Positions 1 to 6,317 of a stretch of 6,317 bases of DNA are shown one piece after another (within the stretch, counting starts at the first letter, position 1; every line of letters begins with the position of its first letter). The stretch is taken from NCBI GenBank assembly GCA_002877875.1, contig PNIE01000055.1:1-6317 (forward strand), written 5' to 3'. Below the pieces are notes generated by a model that did no database searches, was not told the origin of the DNA, and worked only from the letters and a program-made list of their open reading frames with translations. The DNA comes from Caldimicrobium thiodismutans. Lineage in GTDB: Bacteria; Desulfobacterota; Thermodesulfobacteria; Thermodesulfobacteriales; Thermodesulfobacteriaceae. The position numbers were made by a program, and so were the translations under genes.

Positions 1-750
1 AAGAGTCAAAAGGTCGTAGGCAAGAATGATTTCTCCTGTGTATCTTTCCTTTATAAGATTGATATCAACTTCTTCACTATGGGGATAAAAATGACTCAGA
101 AGCACTCTCTTAGGTTTAGCCCTCTCACAGACAAGAGCAATTTCCTCTGGCCCAAGATGATGAGGAACAAAGAAGTTTTTAGAATTAGCACACTCAAGAA
201 TTAAAAGATCAGAACCATATGAAAGAGTAATTAACTCTTCGCAAAAACCTGTATCTCCTGAATAGGTAATACTTTTTTTGTCAATTTCAAGCCTAATTGC
301 AAGGGACTCTGGATTGTGCTTGACCTTGATTGTTTTAGCTAAAAAAGGTCCGAGCTGAAAGGTATAAAAATCCTCTTTCTCTATAAGCTTTATCTCAAGT
401 AGCTCTTTAGGAGGACAAATCCAATGGCCAAAGGCAGCCTTAAGATTTTCATAAAAGAGTGAGAAATTTTTATGGGCATAGAGAAGTATTTTCTCTTCAC
501 GGGTATAGCCCAACCTATAATTCATAGCAAAAAGAAAGGGGATTAAATCAGTGACATGATCAGGGTGAAAATGAGAAATAAATATGGCGGAGATATCATT
601 GATAGTAAGCCCTGTTTTTAAGAGCTGATTTATAGTTCCAGGACCAAGGTCAAGAAGAAGATGAAATTTCTCGTAAGACAAAAGATAACCTGGAGCCCTT
701 CTTTTAGAAGTTATCCAACCTGTTCCTGAACCAAGCACAGTTAATTTCAT
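1..750 (-). CDS. MBL-fold metallo-hydrolase (RNase Z/ElaC-like superfamily), 3' end outside window
   Basis: The frame is open from an ATG at 748-750 to the window edge: 250 codons with no stop, so the C-terminus is missing, probably by only a few residues given the usual length of about 250. It shows the complete metallo-beta-lactamase metal-site series: HFHPDH at residues 60-65, His145, the bridging Asp166 in SGDTG, and His220 in LLSHFYP, plus His198 in HHLGPEEIA. The N-terminal MKLTVLGSGTG strand is typical of the RNase Z/arylsulfatase-like branch, whose members are cytoplasmic di-zinc hydrolases. The stretch after HxHxDH shows no obvious long tRNA-binding exosite arm, so I do not call it tRNase Z; the substrate is unknown. 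The start overlaps the upstream TPR gene's stop as ATGA (747-750) and there is no good Shine-Dalgarno sequence at normal spacing (nearest AAGG is 14 nt away), which points to translational coupling. Fold call firm, function open. Confidence 0.88.
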   Translation of the reverse strand, partial: MKLTVLGSGTGWITSKRRAPGYLLSYEKFHLLLDLGPGTINQLLKTGLTINDISAIFISHFHPDHVTDLIPFLFAMNYRLGYTREEKILLYAHKNFSLFYENLKAAFGHWICPPKELLEIKLIEKEDFYTFQLGPFLAKTIKVKHNPESLAIRLEIDKKSITYSGDTGFCEELITLSYGSDLLILECANSKNFFVPHHLGPEEIALVCERAKPKRVLLSHFYPHSEEVDINLIKERYTGEIILAYDLLTL

Positions 751-2252
751 TGGGGAAGCCCAAACCTTTCCATAAGTTTGTCAAAATCCTCTTGAGATAA
801 AAGTTTTTTAGCCTCTTTAAGAAAAATTTGAGAGGCCTCCTTGTCTTTTTTAAAATAAAGATAAAGCCATGAGAGAAAATAAAGAGCTATCCCGTCTTTT
901 TCTGAGGAAGAGAGTATTTCTTGAAGATAAGTCAAGGCTTTTGAATAATCTCCTTTTAAAAAAGAAAGTTTCCCTAAAAAGATTTTATCATCTATAGTTT
1001 GTTCTTTTACTTTAGAGAGAATTTCTTCCATCTCATCATAGCGCTCTTCATTCCATAAAAATTGAAGAAGAGTCTTCCTATAAAGAGGCTCATCTTCGTT
1101 AAGGAGATAGGCCTTGTAAAAATGAAACTCTGCATTCTTCTTATCACCCTCTTCTAAGTAAATTATACCTAAATTATAGTGAATCCGAGGATCTTCTTTT
1201 AGGCACCCACAGAGTTTTTCTCTTAAAACTTTTTTAGCCCTTGGTAAATCTTTCAAAGCGTAGTAAATGGAGGCTTCACTTAGGGCAAGCTCTATAGGTT
1301 GAAGTGTATAGGGTTTTGCCCTCTGATAAATCTTCAAAGAGGCCTTTAAATCTTCCCATTCATAAAGAAGGTCAGCTAACACATGGAGAGTAAATCCATC
1401 AAGTAAATGAACTCCTTTACCAGCTCGCTTAGCATGTTCAAGGGTTGCATATCCGAGAAGAAATGGGTCAAGCCCTTTGAAAGGTTCCTCTTTAAGAAGG
1501 GAGGTCTTAACTATCCCTACAAAATTTTCAGAATTTTTAAGGCTTTTTATTAAGTCTTCAAACTTCTTTTCTGGTAAAAGGTAGAAATTTAGTGCCCCCT
1601 CAAAATAAAGATTAGGCCTTATTAAAGAAGTTAGGCTCTCAGGAAGGGATTTTTCTGAAACTAAAAAAATTTTCTTATTTGATAAGGCCCTATACCATCT
1701 GGATAGTTCCCCTCTTCTTTGAAGTTCAAAGATATCTTTTAACCTTTCTTTAGCTCTTCGGTTTAAACGAGAAAAGCCTAATTTCCTTTGGAGATTTAAT
1801 TCTCTCTTTAAATTTTCCAAATTAGAAAAATCTTGGGAAAGTTCACAATATAAAGCCAAAAAAGATTTATTTTTTCTCCAAAGATCAACGAAAAGTTCGG
1901 AAATCTTTCCAAAAAAAAGTGGATAAAAATAGAGATTTGAGTTTAACCTAAAGAAGGGATATTTAGGAAAGGTTTTTCCTTGAAAAGAAAAAGCATAACC
2001 AGGGACAGTCTCAAGGGTGGCTAAAGCTCTTAACAAATTTGAAGAAAAAAAGCCCCCCTCAATGTTTTCTAAAAGAAATCTTTCAAGAAAGATAATTCCT
2101 AAAATTTTATCTTTCTCTTTACTTAAAAGACCTTCTGTTGAAATAGAAAAGGGTTTTACCTCTTCAGAAAAAGTTAAACCATATTTCTTTTCCAAATAAT
2201 TCTTTAAAAGAGGGAAAATTTTTTCGGTTTCAGGAGGTAATTGGAAGAACAT
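747..2252 (-). CDS. TPR-repeat protein with an unrecognised N-terminal region
   Basis: A 501-residue protein without signal peptide or clear membrane segment, so probably cytoplasmic. The C-terminal part is a tetratricopeptide-repeat array. The clearest units are at residues about 354-387 (YNLGIIYLEEGD...A..FYKAYLLNED) and 421-452 (LGKLSFLKGDYSKALTYLQEIL), with weaker units around 285-314, 318-350, 388-420 and 453-485. TPR arrays are protein-protein interaction scaffolds. Residues 1 to about 280 are basic and aromatic-rich, with a charged helical stretch at about 143-190 (ENLKRELNLQRKLG...RRAKERLKDIFELQRRGEL), and match no family I know. A Cys-Gly-Cys lies at 348-350 between repeats. The ATG at 2250-2252 has AAGG at 2260-2263 with 7-nt spacing. 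The gene overlaps the end of selA by 23 bp and ends in an ATGA overlap with the hydrolase, so it belongs to the same operon. Molecular role unknown; no catalytic motif seen. Confidence 0.85.
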   Translation of the reverse strand: MFFQLPPETEKIFPLLKNYLEKKYGLTFSEEVKPFSISTEGLLSKEKDKILGIIFLERFLLENIEGGFFSSNLLRALATLETVPGYAFSFQGKTFPKYPFFRLNSNLYFYPLFFGKISELFVDLWRKNKSFLALYCELSQDFSNLENLKRELNLQRKLGFSRLNRRAKERLKDIFELQRRGELSRWYRALSNKKIFLVSEKSLPESLTSLIRPNLYFEGALNFYLLPEKKFEDLIKSLKNSENFVGIVKTSLLKEEPFKGLDPFLLGYATLEHAKRAGKGVHLLDGFTLHVLADLLYEWEDLKASLKIYQRAKPYTLQPIELALSEASIYYALKDLPRAKKVLREKLCGCLKEDPRIHYNLGIIYLEEGDKKNAEFHFYKAYLLNEDEPLYRKTLLQFLWNEERYDEMEEILSKVKEQTIDDKIFLGKLSFLKGDYSKALTYLQEILSSSEKDGIALYFLSWLYLYFKKDKEASQIFLKEAKKLLSQEDFDKLMERFGLPQ

Positions 2253-3612
2253 CTTTTAACCTTTGAAGAGCCTCTTCTATGATTGGAATATCCTCATCAA
2301 AGAGGGTTCTTACCTCAAAGACAATGGCCTTTTCCTCGGTAATAGCAATAATAGGAGGTTCATTATTTCTTAATTTTTTTTGAAGTTCCTGAGGAGAAAA
2401 TCCATCAATTTCTAAAGCTACACCATAGGAGGGTATGTTTAGTAAGGGTAGAGCTCCACCTCCAGTCTTAGCTACAGTTGGAATAAGATAAACCTTGGCT
2501 TTTGGAAGATTAAGCTCCTTAATAGCCTTAAAAAGTCTGTTAGCCTTCCTCTTTAGAGTCTCCTTCTTGGTAAGAATCATTTTTAAGACAGGAATTTTTT
2601 CAATAGCAAGATTTTCATCTCTATAGAGTTTAAGAGTAGCCTCAAGGGCAGCCAAAGTAAGCTTATCAATTCTGATAGCTCGATTAAGGGGATTTTTTCT
2701 TATTTTTTCAATAATTTCCTTTTTGCCGAGAATTATGCCTGCTTGGGGCCCGCCAAGTAACTTGTCTCCAGAAAAGGTTACTACATCAACCCCTGCCTTT
2801 AAAACTTCCTGAACAGTGGGCTCTTTCATAAGACCATATTTTGAGAAATCAACTAGGCAACCACTCCCAAGATCCTCCATAACAGGAATTCCTCTTTTCT
2901 TTCCTAAGGCTACAAGCTCCTCTGTGCTTACCTCTTTAGTAAATCCCACAATGGCATAATTGCTTTTATGAACTTTAAGTAAAAGAGCTGTATTCTCAGT
3001 TATGGCATTTTCATAATCAAAAAGATAGGTCTTATTGGTAGTACCTACCTCTTTTAGGATACAACCAGCCCATTTCATTACTTCCGGAATCCTAAAAGAT
3101 CCTCCTATTTCAACAAGCTCACCTCTTGAGACAATTACCTCTCTACCATTAGCAAGAGTGTTTAGAGTGATAAGAACAGCACTGGCATTATTGTTTACCA
3201 CTAAAGCAGCCTCTGCCCCTGTTAATTCCTTTAATAACTCTTCAACATGGCTATATCTACTTCCTCTTTTTCCTTCCAATAAATTGTATTCAAGATTAGA
3301 ATAATACCTAGCAATTTCAATTAAATGCTCTATAGCCTCAGAAGGAAGAGGAGCTCTTCCAAGATTCGTGTGCACAATAACTCCTGTAGCATTAATAACC
3401 CTTCTTAAGGTATATCTTTCGTATTCCTCAAAGACTTTTTTGAGAAGATCTATTAAGGCCTCTTCGGAAAGCTCTTTTAACTCTCCTTTTAAAAATTTTT
3501 CTTTTAGTGCCTGGGAAACCTTTCTTGCCGGTTCAGTAAAATATGAAAAGGGATAATTAGGATAAAGTTTAGCTAATTTTTCTTTTAATTCATGAACAGA
3601 GGGAATTCTCAT
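2230..3612 (-). CDS. selA: L-seryl-tRNA(Sec) selenium transferase (selenocysteine synthase)
   Basis: SelA is a PLP enzyme that converts Ser-tRNA(Sec) to selenocysteinyl-tRNA(Sec) with selenophosphate as selenium donor. The 460 residues match the usual bacterial length (about 460). The N-terminal domain (residues 1-70, starting RIPSVHELK), which in bacterial SelA contacts tRNA(Sec), is present, arguing against the shorter archaeal SelA-like proteins. The family signature NATGVIVHTNLGRAPL is at 74-89, GKRGSRYSHVEELL at 114-127, SRGELVEIGGSFRIPEVM at 162-179, EVGTTNKT at 188-195, EDLGSG at 246-251, and the PLP-binding Lys284 sits in TFSGDKLLGGPQAG. All expected regions look intact. The ATG (3610-3612) overlaps the stop of the aminotransferase gene as ATGA, without a convincing Shine-Dalgarno sequence, so it is probably coupled. 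The gene ends in TGA inside the start of the TPR gene. selB, selC and selD are not nearby. Presence of SelA implies the organism makes selenoproteins. Confidence 0.97.
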   Translation of the reverse strand: MRIPSVHELKEKLAKLYPNYPFSYFTEPARKVSQALKEKFLKGELKELSEEALIDLLKKVFEEYERYTLRRVINATGVIVHTNLGRAPLPSEAIEHLIEIARYYSNLEYNLLEGKRGSRYSHVEELLKELTGAEAALVVNNNASAVLITLNTLANGREVIVSRGELVEIGGSFRIPEVMKWAGCILKEVGTTNKTYLFDYENAITENTALLLKVHKSNYAIVGFTKEVSTEELVALGKKRGIPVMEDLGSGCLVDFSKYGLMKEPTVQEVLKAGVDVVTFSGDKLLGGPQAGIILGKKEIIEKIRKNPLNRAIRIDKLTLAALEATLKLYRDENLAIEKIPVLKMILTKKETLKRKANRLFKAIKELNLPKAKVYLIPTVAKTGGGALPLLNIPSYGVALEIDGFSPQELQKKLRNNEPPIIAITEEKAIVFEVRTLFDEDIPIIEEALQRLKDVLPITS

Positions 3613-4820
3613 AAAGTAGCTATGAGTCTTTTTACAAAGCGTTCCATACGGTAAAGGGCTTCTTCAAGAATTTTCTCTTCAGGTAGAAAGATAACTCTAA
3701 AATGTTTAGTCCCTGGTTTTTGACCAAAACCACTACCATGCACCACAACCACTCCTTCTTCTAAAATAAGTCTCTTTACAAATTCAAGATCGGAAATTTC
3801 GGGAATATCCATTCTTGGAAAGGCATAAAAAGCTCCAACAGGCTTGGTACAGTGGATGTAAGGAATATTATTCAGACCCTCAACGATAAGGTCCCTTCTT
3901 TTTTTCAACTCAAGGATGACCTTTTTGATATATCCATTTTCATTATTCAGGGCTTCAGGAATAGCCCACTGAAATGGATGAGGTGCACAAAGTCGTGCTC
4001 TGGCAAGTTTATGAATAGCTTCAATATAATCCTCAAGGATTTCCTTTGGCCCTGAAATTATACCCCATCCAACCCTCCAGCCCGGGGCAAAATAACATTT
4101 AGAAAGACCATTAAAAGTTACCACAGGCACATCCTCTGCAAGAGCACCAATAGAAATATGCTCAAAATTATCCTCTAAAACAAACTGATCATAGATTTCA
4201 TCAGAAAAAATAACAAGCTTGTATCTTCGGGCTATCTCAACTATCTGAAAAAGGGTCTCCTTAGAATAGATAGCTCCGGTAGGATTGTTCGGATTAATAA
4301 TAACAATAGCTTTGGTTTTTTCGTCAATGGAAGCTTCAAGGGAGTTAATATCTGGCTCCCAGTTATTATTCTCATCAAGATAATAAAATCTCGGCTCAAT
4401 CTCAAGCTTTGAAATAATTGCCTGATAAAGGGGATAGCATGGACAGGGAAGAATAATGTTTTCTCCTGGATCAAGAAGAGCAGCTATAGCAAATTCTATA
4501 GCCTCACTTGCTCCCTGGGTAATATAAATATCTACAGGCTTGATCCCTTTTTTTTCAGCATAGCCTCGAATAGCTTCAATAGCTTCAGGAACCCCGATGG
4601 AGTCCGAATAATAATTATAATTTTTAAGCATAGCTTGATAGGCTGCCTCTATAAGAGGCCTTGGAGTTGTAAAACCATACTTCACTGGATCCCCAATATT
4701 TAAATAAATAAGATCCTTTCCAAGTTGAAGGGCCTGCTTTGAGGTCTCAACTATGTCTCTAATAGCATATTCAACTCCCCAAGTTCGGTTGGCAGGTTTA
4801 ATTTTTAAAGTAAAACCCAT
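3609..4820 (-). CDS. Class I/II PLP-dependent aminotransferase, AlaA (alanine transaminase)-like
   Basis: A 403-residue fold-type I aminotransferase, cytoplasmic. Seen in order: the N-terminal substrate-entry segment with NIGDPVKYGF (41-50), YYSDSIGVPEAIEAI (70-84), TQGASEAI (101-108), Tyr129 likely stacking on PLP, NPNNPTG (176-182), Asp207 and Tyr210 in SDEIYD for the PLP ring, catalytic Lys241 in FNGLSKCYFAPGWRVGW, Arg249 for the phosphate, and Arg375 in HFRVIFLP for the substrate carboxylate. NGLSK-Y---GWR-GW followed by LARARLCAP resembles E. coli AlaA and archaeal alanine aminotransferases, which use glutamate and pyruvate; an aspartate or aromatic preference cannot be excluded. The ATG is the earliest possible start: an in-frame TGA lies at 4845-4847 with no start codon between. 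It is the first gene after the only gap and ends in an ATGA overlap with selA. No functional link to selenocysteine synthesis is established. Confidence 0.93.
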   Translation of the reverse strand: MGFTLKIKPANRTWGVEYAIRDIVETSKQALQLGKDLIYLNIGDPVKYGFTTPRPLIEAAYQAMLKNYNYYSDSIGVPEAIEAIRGYAEKKGIKPVDIYITQGASEAIEFAIAALLDPGENIILPCPCYPLYQAIISKLEIEPRFYYLDENNNWEPDINSLEASIDEKTKAIVIINPNNPTGAIYSKETLFQIVEIARRYKLVIFSDEIYDQFVLEDNFEHISIGALAEDVPVVTFNGLSKCYFAPGWRVGWGIISGPKEILEDYIEAIHKLARARLCAPHPFQWAIPEALNNENGYIKKVILELKKRRDLIVEGLNNIPYIHCTKPVGAFYAFPRMDIPEISDLEFVKRLILEEGVVVVHGSGFGQKPGTKHFRVIFLPEEKILEEALYRMERFVKRLIATL

Positions 4821-4824
4821 TTTA

Positions 4825-4839
4825 CCTTGAATCCTCCTT
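4825..4839 (-). promoter_or_regulatory. Shine-Dalgarno region of the aminotransferase gene
   Basis: On the minus strand a full AAGGAGG (4833-4839) lies 12 nt before the ATG at 4818-4820, and a second shorter AAGG (4825-4828) lies 4 nt before it. The long motif is slightly farther than usual and the short one slightly closer. This is the strongest ribosome-binding signal in the window, consistent with the first gene of a transcript; genes farther along rely on weak sites or overlaps. Confidence 0.7.
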
Positions 4840-4860
4840 GACCCTCAAAATAATTTAAAT

Positions 4861-4893
4861 TTTATATCTTCATCCAAATTTATTCTTTGTCAA
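4861..4893 (-). promoter_or_regulatory. Possible sigma70-type promoter for the aminotransferase-selA-TPR-hydrolase operon
   Basis: In the 76-bp gap between marC and the aminotransferase, the minus strand reads TTGACA (4888-4893), a perfect -35 hexamer, and TATAAA (4861-4866), a 5 of 6 match to the -10. The spacing is 21 bp, well over the usual 16-18, and hexamers at the normal spacing are poor (AAGATA at 17). In DNA this AT-rich a TATAAA is easily found by chance. The position just before the only strong ribosome-binding site supports a promoter here, but the exact elements are uncertain. No rho-independent hairpin is visible between marC and this site, so readthrough from marC is also possible. 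Confidence 0.35.
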
Positions 4894-4896
4894 GCC

Positions 4897-5514
4897 CTAA
4901 AAAAAATACTCCTTAAGACCATGAAATATATACTCGACAGCAATACTTGCAAGAATTAAACCAAGAACTCTAACTATCGCTTTTGTTCCAAGCTCTCCAA
5001 GAAATTTAAAAATTATGTTTGAATGAGAGAGAATGAAATAAGTAATCCCTGAAATAAGAAGGATAGAGAAAAAAACCATCAATTTTTCCGAAAAACTTCC
5101 CCCTTCAGTTAAGATAATAACTGTAGTTATAGCACCAGGGCCAGCAAGATAGGGTGTTCCAAGAGGAACAACAGATACATCTTCCTTCCCATAAATATAA
5201 TTCTTCTCTTCTGGTGTAGTTTTTACACTCCCTAATTTTCCAATAAGCATCTCCAAAGCTGTGATAAAAAGAAGGATCCCTCCTGCAATTTTAAAAGCAG
5301 AAAGGGAGATATTAAAAAATGAGAGTAAGTTGGGACCAAAGAAGAGAAAAAAAGTGAGGATAATTAAAGCTGTAAGAGTGGCTCTGAGAGCTATTTTTCT
5401 TTTTTCTTCTTCCTCATATCCCAAGGTTATGCTTAAGAAAAAGGGAGCTCCTCCTATCGGATCAATAATAGTAAAAAGGGTAATAAAACTTTTTAGAAAA
5501 AAGCCTAACTCCAT
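4897..5514 (-). CDS. MarC-family (UPF0056) integral membrane protein
   Basis: A 205-residue inner-membrane protein, full length for the family. Six hydrophobic segments lie at about residues 5-30, 41-64, 70-91, 115-136, 144-164 and 178-200. Family motifs seen: TIIDPIGGAPFFLSIT (15-30), FKIAGGILLFITALEML (74-90), VPLGTPYLAGPGAITTVI (116-133) and the C-terminal RVLGLILASIAVEYIFHGLK (182-201). The NAAT/MarC group was named after an E. coli gene in a multiple-antibiotic-resistance locus, but MarC itself was later shown not to give resistance; the biochemical role is unknown, and some relatives have been linked to amino-acid transport. The ATG (5512-5514) is preceded by AAGAGG with 3-nt spacing and overlaps the end of the flippase-like gene by 10 bp, so the two are probably co-transcribed. 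It ends in TAG, 76 bp before the aminotransferase gene. Confidence 0.92.
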   Translation of the reverse strand: MELGFFLKSFITLFTIIDPIGGAPFFLSITLGYEEEEKRKIALRATLTALIILTFFLFFGPNLLSFFNISLSAFKIAGGILLFITALEMLIGKLGSVKTTPEEKNYIYGKEDVSVVPLGTPYLAGPGAITTVIILTEGGSFSEKLMVFFSILLISGITYFILSHSNIIFKFLGELGTKAIVRVLGLILASIAVEYIFHGLKEYFF

Positions 5515-6317
5515 TTTCCTCTTAAATATAAAATTATACCTGGAATGGCTGAAATTAAAATCAAACTATAAGCCAGAAGCCCCAAAGAAAGCCCGTACTC
5601 TATAGGATAGTTCAGAAGATGAAGGAAATAACTCAAAGTTCCCTCTCTAAGCCCAAGACCTGAAATACTAAGAGGAAGAGCTGAGAGAAAACTAACAATA
5701 GGTATGATGGTGAAGTAAAAAGAAAACCGAAGAGGAAGATGAAGAGCCTTTCCAAGAAATAAGAATTGAAAGACAAAGAAGATTTGAATAATAATCCCTA
5801 AAACTAAAGGGACTATTACATATGGCAGCTTTAGAGGATTAAAAAAGGTGGTCTTAGAAAAAAAGGTAAGAAATAAAACTATACCTACAAAGGCGAAGAT
5901 AGAGGAATAGACTATAAATTGTAATAAAATTCTAAATTTATCTGGCAAGAAATTAGCTCCCCCTCTTAAGGAAAAGGTAAGAATAAACATAATTCCCATA
6001 AGCCCAAGAGCTCTATCCAGGACTACACTAAAACTTGTCTTTTTCCATTCAAGCCCTCTTTTATAGAGATTAAAGCCTCTTAAAGTATCTCCTGCTACCA
6101 CTCCGGGAAAGAGAGTATTAAGAGAAAAACCCATAAGATAACTTTTTAAGTAAAAAAAGAAACTCTCCTCAAACCCCCAGGCAGCACATATTTTTTTCCA
6201 TCTCAAGGCAACAAGACTCTGAAAAATTATCACGCAAAAAAGGGCAAGAAAATAGTAGTTTAAATTAATTTGGGTGAAAAGAATTCTCAGTTGGCTAAAA
6301 TCGGTTCTTTTAAAAAG
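5505..6317 (-). CDS. Flippase-like membrane protein (LPG synthase TM-domain/UPF0104, AglD-like), 5' end outside window
   Basis: The frame is open from the right edge to TAG at 5505-5507, showing 270 residues; the family is usually about 300-330, so roughly 30-60 N-terminal residues including the start are off the window. A GTG at 6231-6233 could be taken as a start, but the 28 codons before it encode a family-like hydrophobic helix (ILFTQINLNYYFLALFC) leading into VALRWKK, so it is internal. Using the first visible residue as 1: FPGVVAGDTLRGFNLYK at 70-86 (family pattern LPG..GGD..R...), SVVLDRALGLMG at 97-108, and LPLSISGLGLREGTL at 214-228, with about seven hydrophobic segments in all. This domain is shared with the membrane part of lysylphosphatidylglycerol synthase (MprF) and with AglD-type proteins, and is thought to move or bind lipid-linked molecules; no aminoacyl-transferase domain is present here. 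Substrate unknown. It overlaps marC by 10 bp. Confidence 0.88.
   Translation of the reverse strand, partial: LFKRTDFSQLRILFTQINLNYYFLALFCVIIFQSLVALRWKKICAAWGFEESFFFYLKSYLMGFSLNTLFPGVVAGDTLRGFNLYKRGLEWKKTSFSVVLDRALGLMGIMFILTFSLRGGANFLPDKFRILLQFIVYSSIFAFVGIVLFLTFFSKTTFFNPLKLPYVIVPLVLGIIIQIFFVFQFLFLGKALHLPLRFSFYFTIIPIVSFLSALPLSISGLGLREGTLSYFLHLLNYPIEYGLSLGLLAYSLILISAIPGIILYLRGKWS

Noticed and set aside
2017..2199. Plus-strand ORF of 60 codons inside the TPR gene
   Set aside because: Antisense to a well-supported coding region, with low-complexity Lys/Ser-rich translation and no domain; a frame shadow.
2200..2232. Reading the selA TGA as selenocysteine to extend the protein
   Set aside because: SelA already has its full family length and the TPR gene starts across this point; no reason to expect readthrough.
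3035..3556. Plus-strand ORFs of 89 and 62 codons inside selA
   Set aside because: Both lie antisense to conserved SelA motifs, and their translations resemble no protein family.
4241..4474. Minus-strand 77-codon ORF in another frame of the aminotransferase gene
   Set aside because: It overlaps the NPNNPTG region of the true frame fully; a shadow, not a gene.
4852..4861. Perfect 10-bp palindrome AATTTAAATT in the gap before the aminotransferase gene
   Set aside because: Made only of A and T in AT-rich DNA, so likely by chance; too short and weak for a terminator and not enough to call an operator.
4889..4925. T-run at the end of marC as a possible rho-independent terminator
   Set aside because: The minus-strand T-run encodes the last Phe residues of MarC and is not preceded by a stable GC-rich hairpin; the nearby CTTAAG is only a 6-bp palindrome.
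5261..5605. Plus-strand ORF of 114 codons across the marC/flippase junction
   Set aside because: Very Lys/Arg-rich translation that arises from the reverse complement of membrane-protein codons; both genes on the other strand have clear family motifs.
1..6317. Search for a novel defence, mobile or CRISPR system
   Set aside because: No spaced direct repeats, transposase, integrase, nuclease or toxin-antitoxin signatures were seen by eye; the genes are metabolic, membrane and translation-related.

Overview
The window is a compact stretch of bacterial chromosome read entirely from the minus strand. Six genes run right to left with almost no non-coding DNA: a truncated membrane flippase-like protein, a MarC-family membrane protein, a 76-bp gap, an AlaA-like aminotransferase, selenocysteine synthase (selA), a TPR-repeat protein, and a metallo-beta-lactamase-fold hydrolase that runs off the left edge.

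The DNA is clearly AT-rich. The proteins are rich in Lys, Glu, Ile, Leu and Phe, Arg is often encoded by AGA/AGG, and genes overlap by a few bases. This is typical of small thermophilic bacterial genomes. Together with a bacterial-type SelA, it fits an anaerobic thermophile that makes selenoproteins, for example a member of the Thermodesulfobacteria. That placement is inference from composition and gene content; the window has no rRNA or other phylogenetic marker.

Layout: (1) Right part, about 4897-6317: the flippase-like gene overlaps marC by 10 bp, so both are probably on one transcript that starts outside the window. (2) Gap 4821-4896: the only intergenic space, holding a possible sigma70-type promoter and a strong Shine-Dalgarno sequence. 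(3) Left part, 1-4820: four genes in tight succession, with a 4-bp ATGA overlap (aminotransferase/selA), a 23-bp overlap (selA/TPR) and a 4-bp ATGA overlap (TPR/hydrolase). They are almost certainly co-transcribed and at least partly translationally coupled.

Functionally the only well-defined pathway step is SelA, which converts Ser-tRNA(Sec) to Sec-tRNA(Sec) in the cytoplasm. Its usual partners (selB, selC, selD) are not in the window. The neighbours have no established role in selenium metabolism. The least explained item is the TPR protein, whose N-terminal 280 or so residues match nothing I recognise and which lies between selA and the hydrolase. I see no mobile element, CRISPR array, tRNA, rRNA or riboswitch, and overall the window looks like ordinary core chromosome rather than a defence or mobile island.
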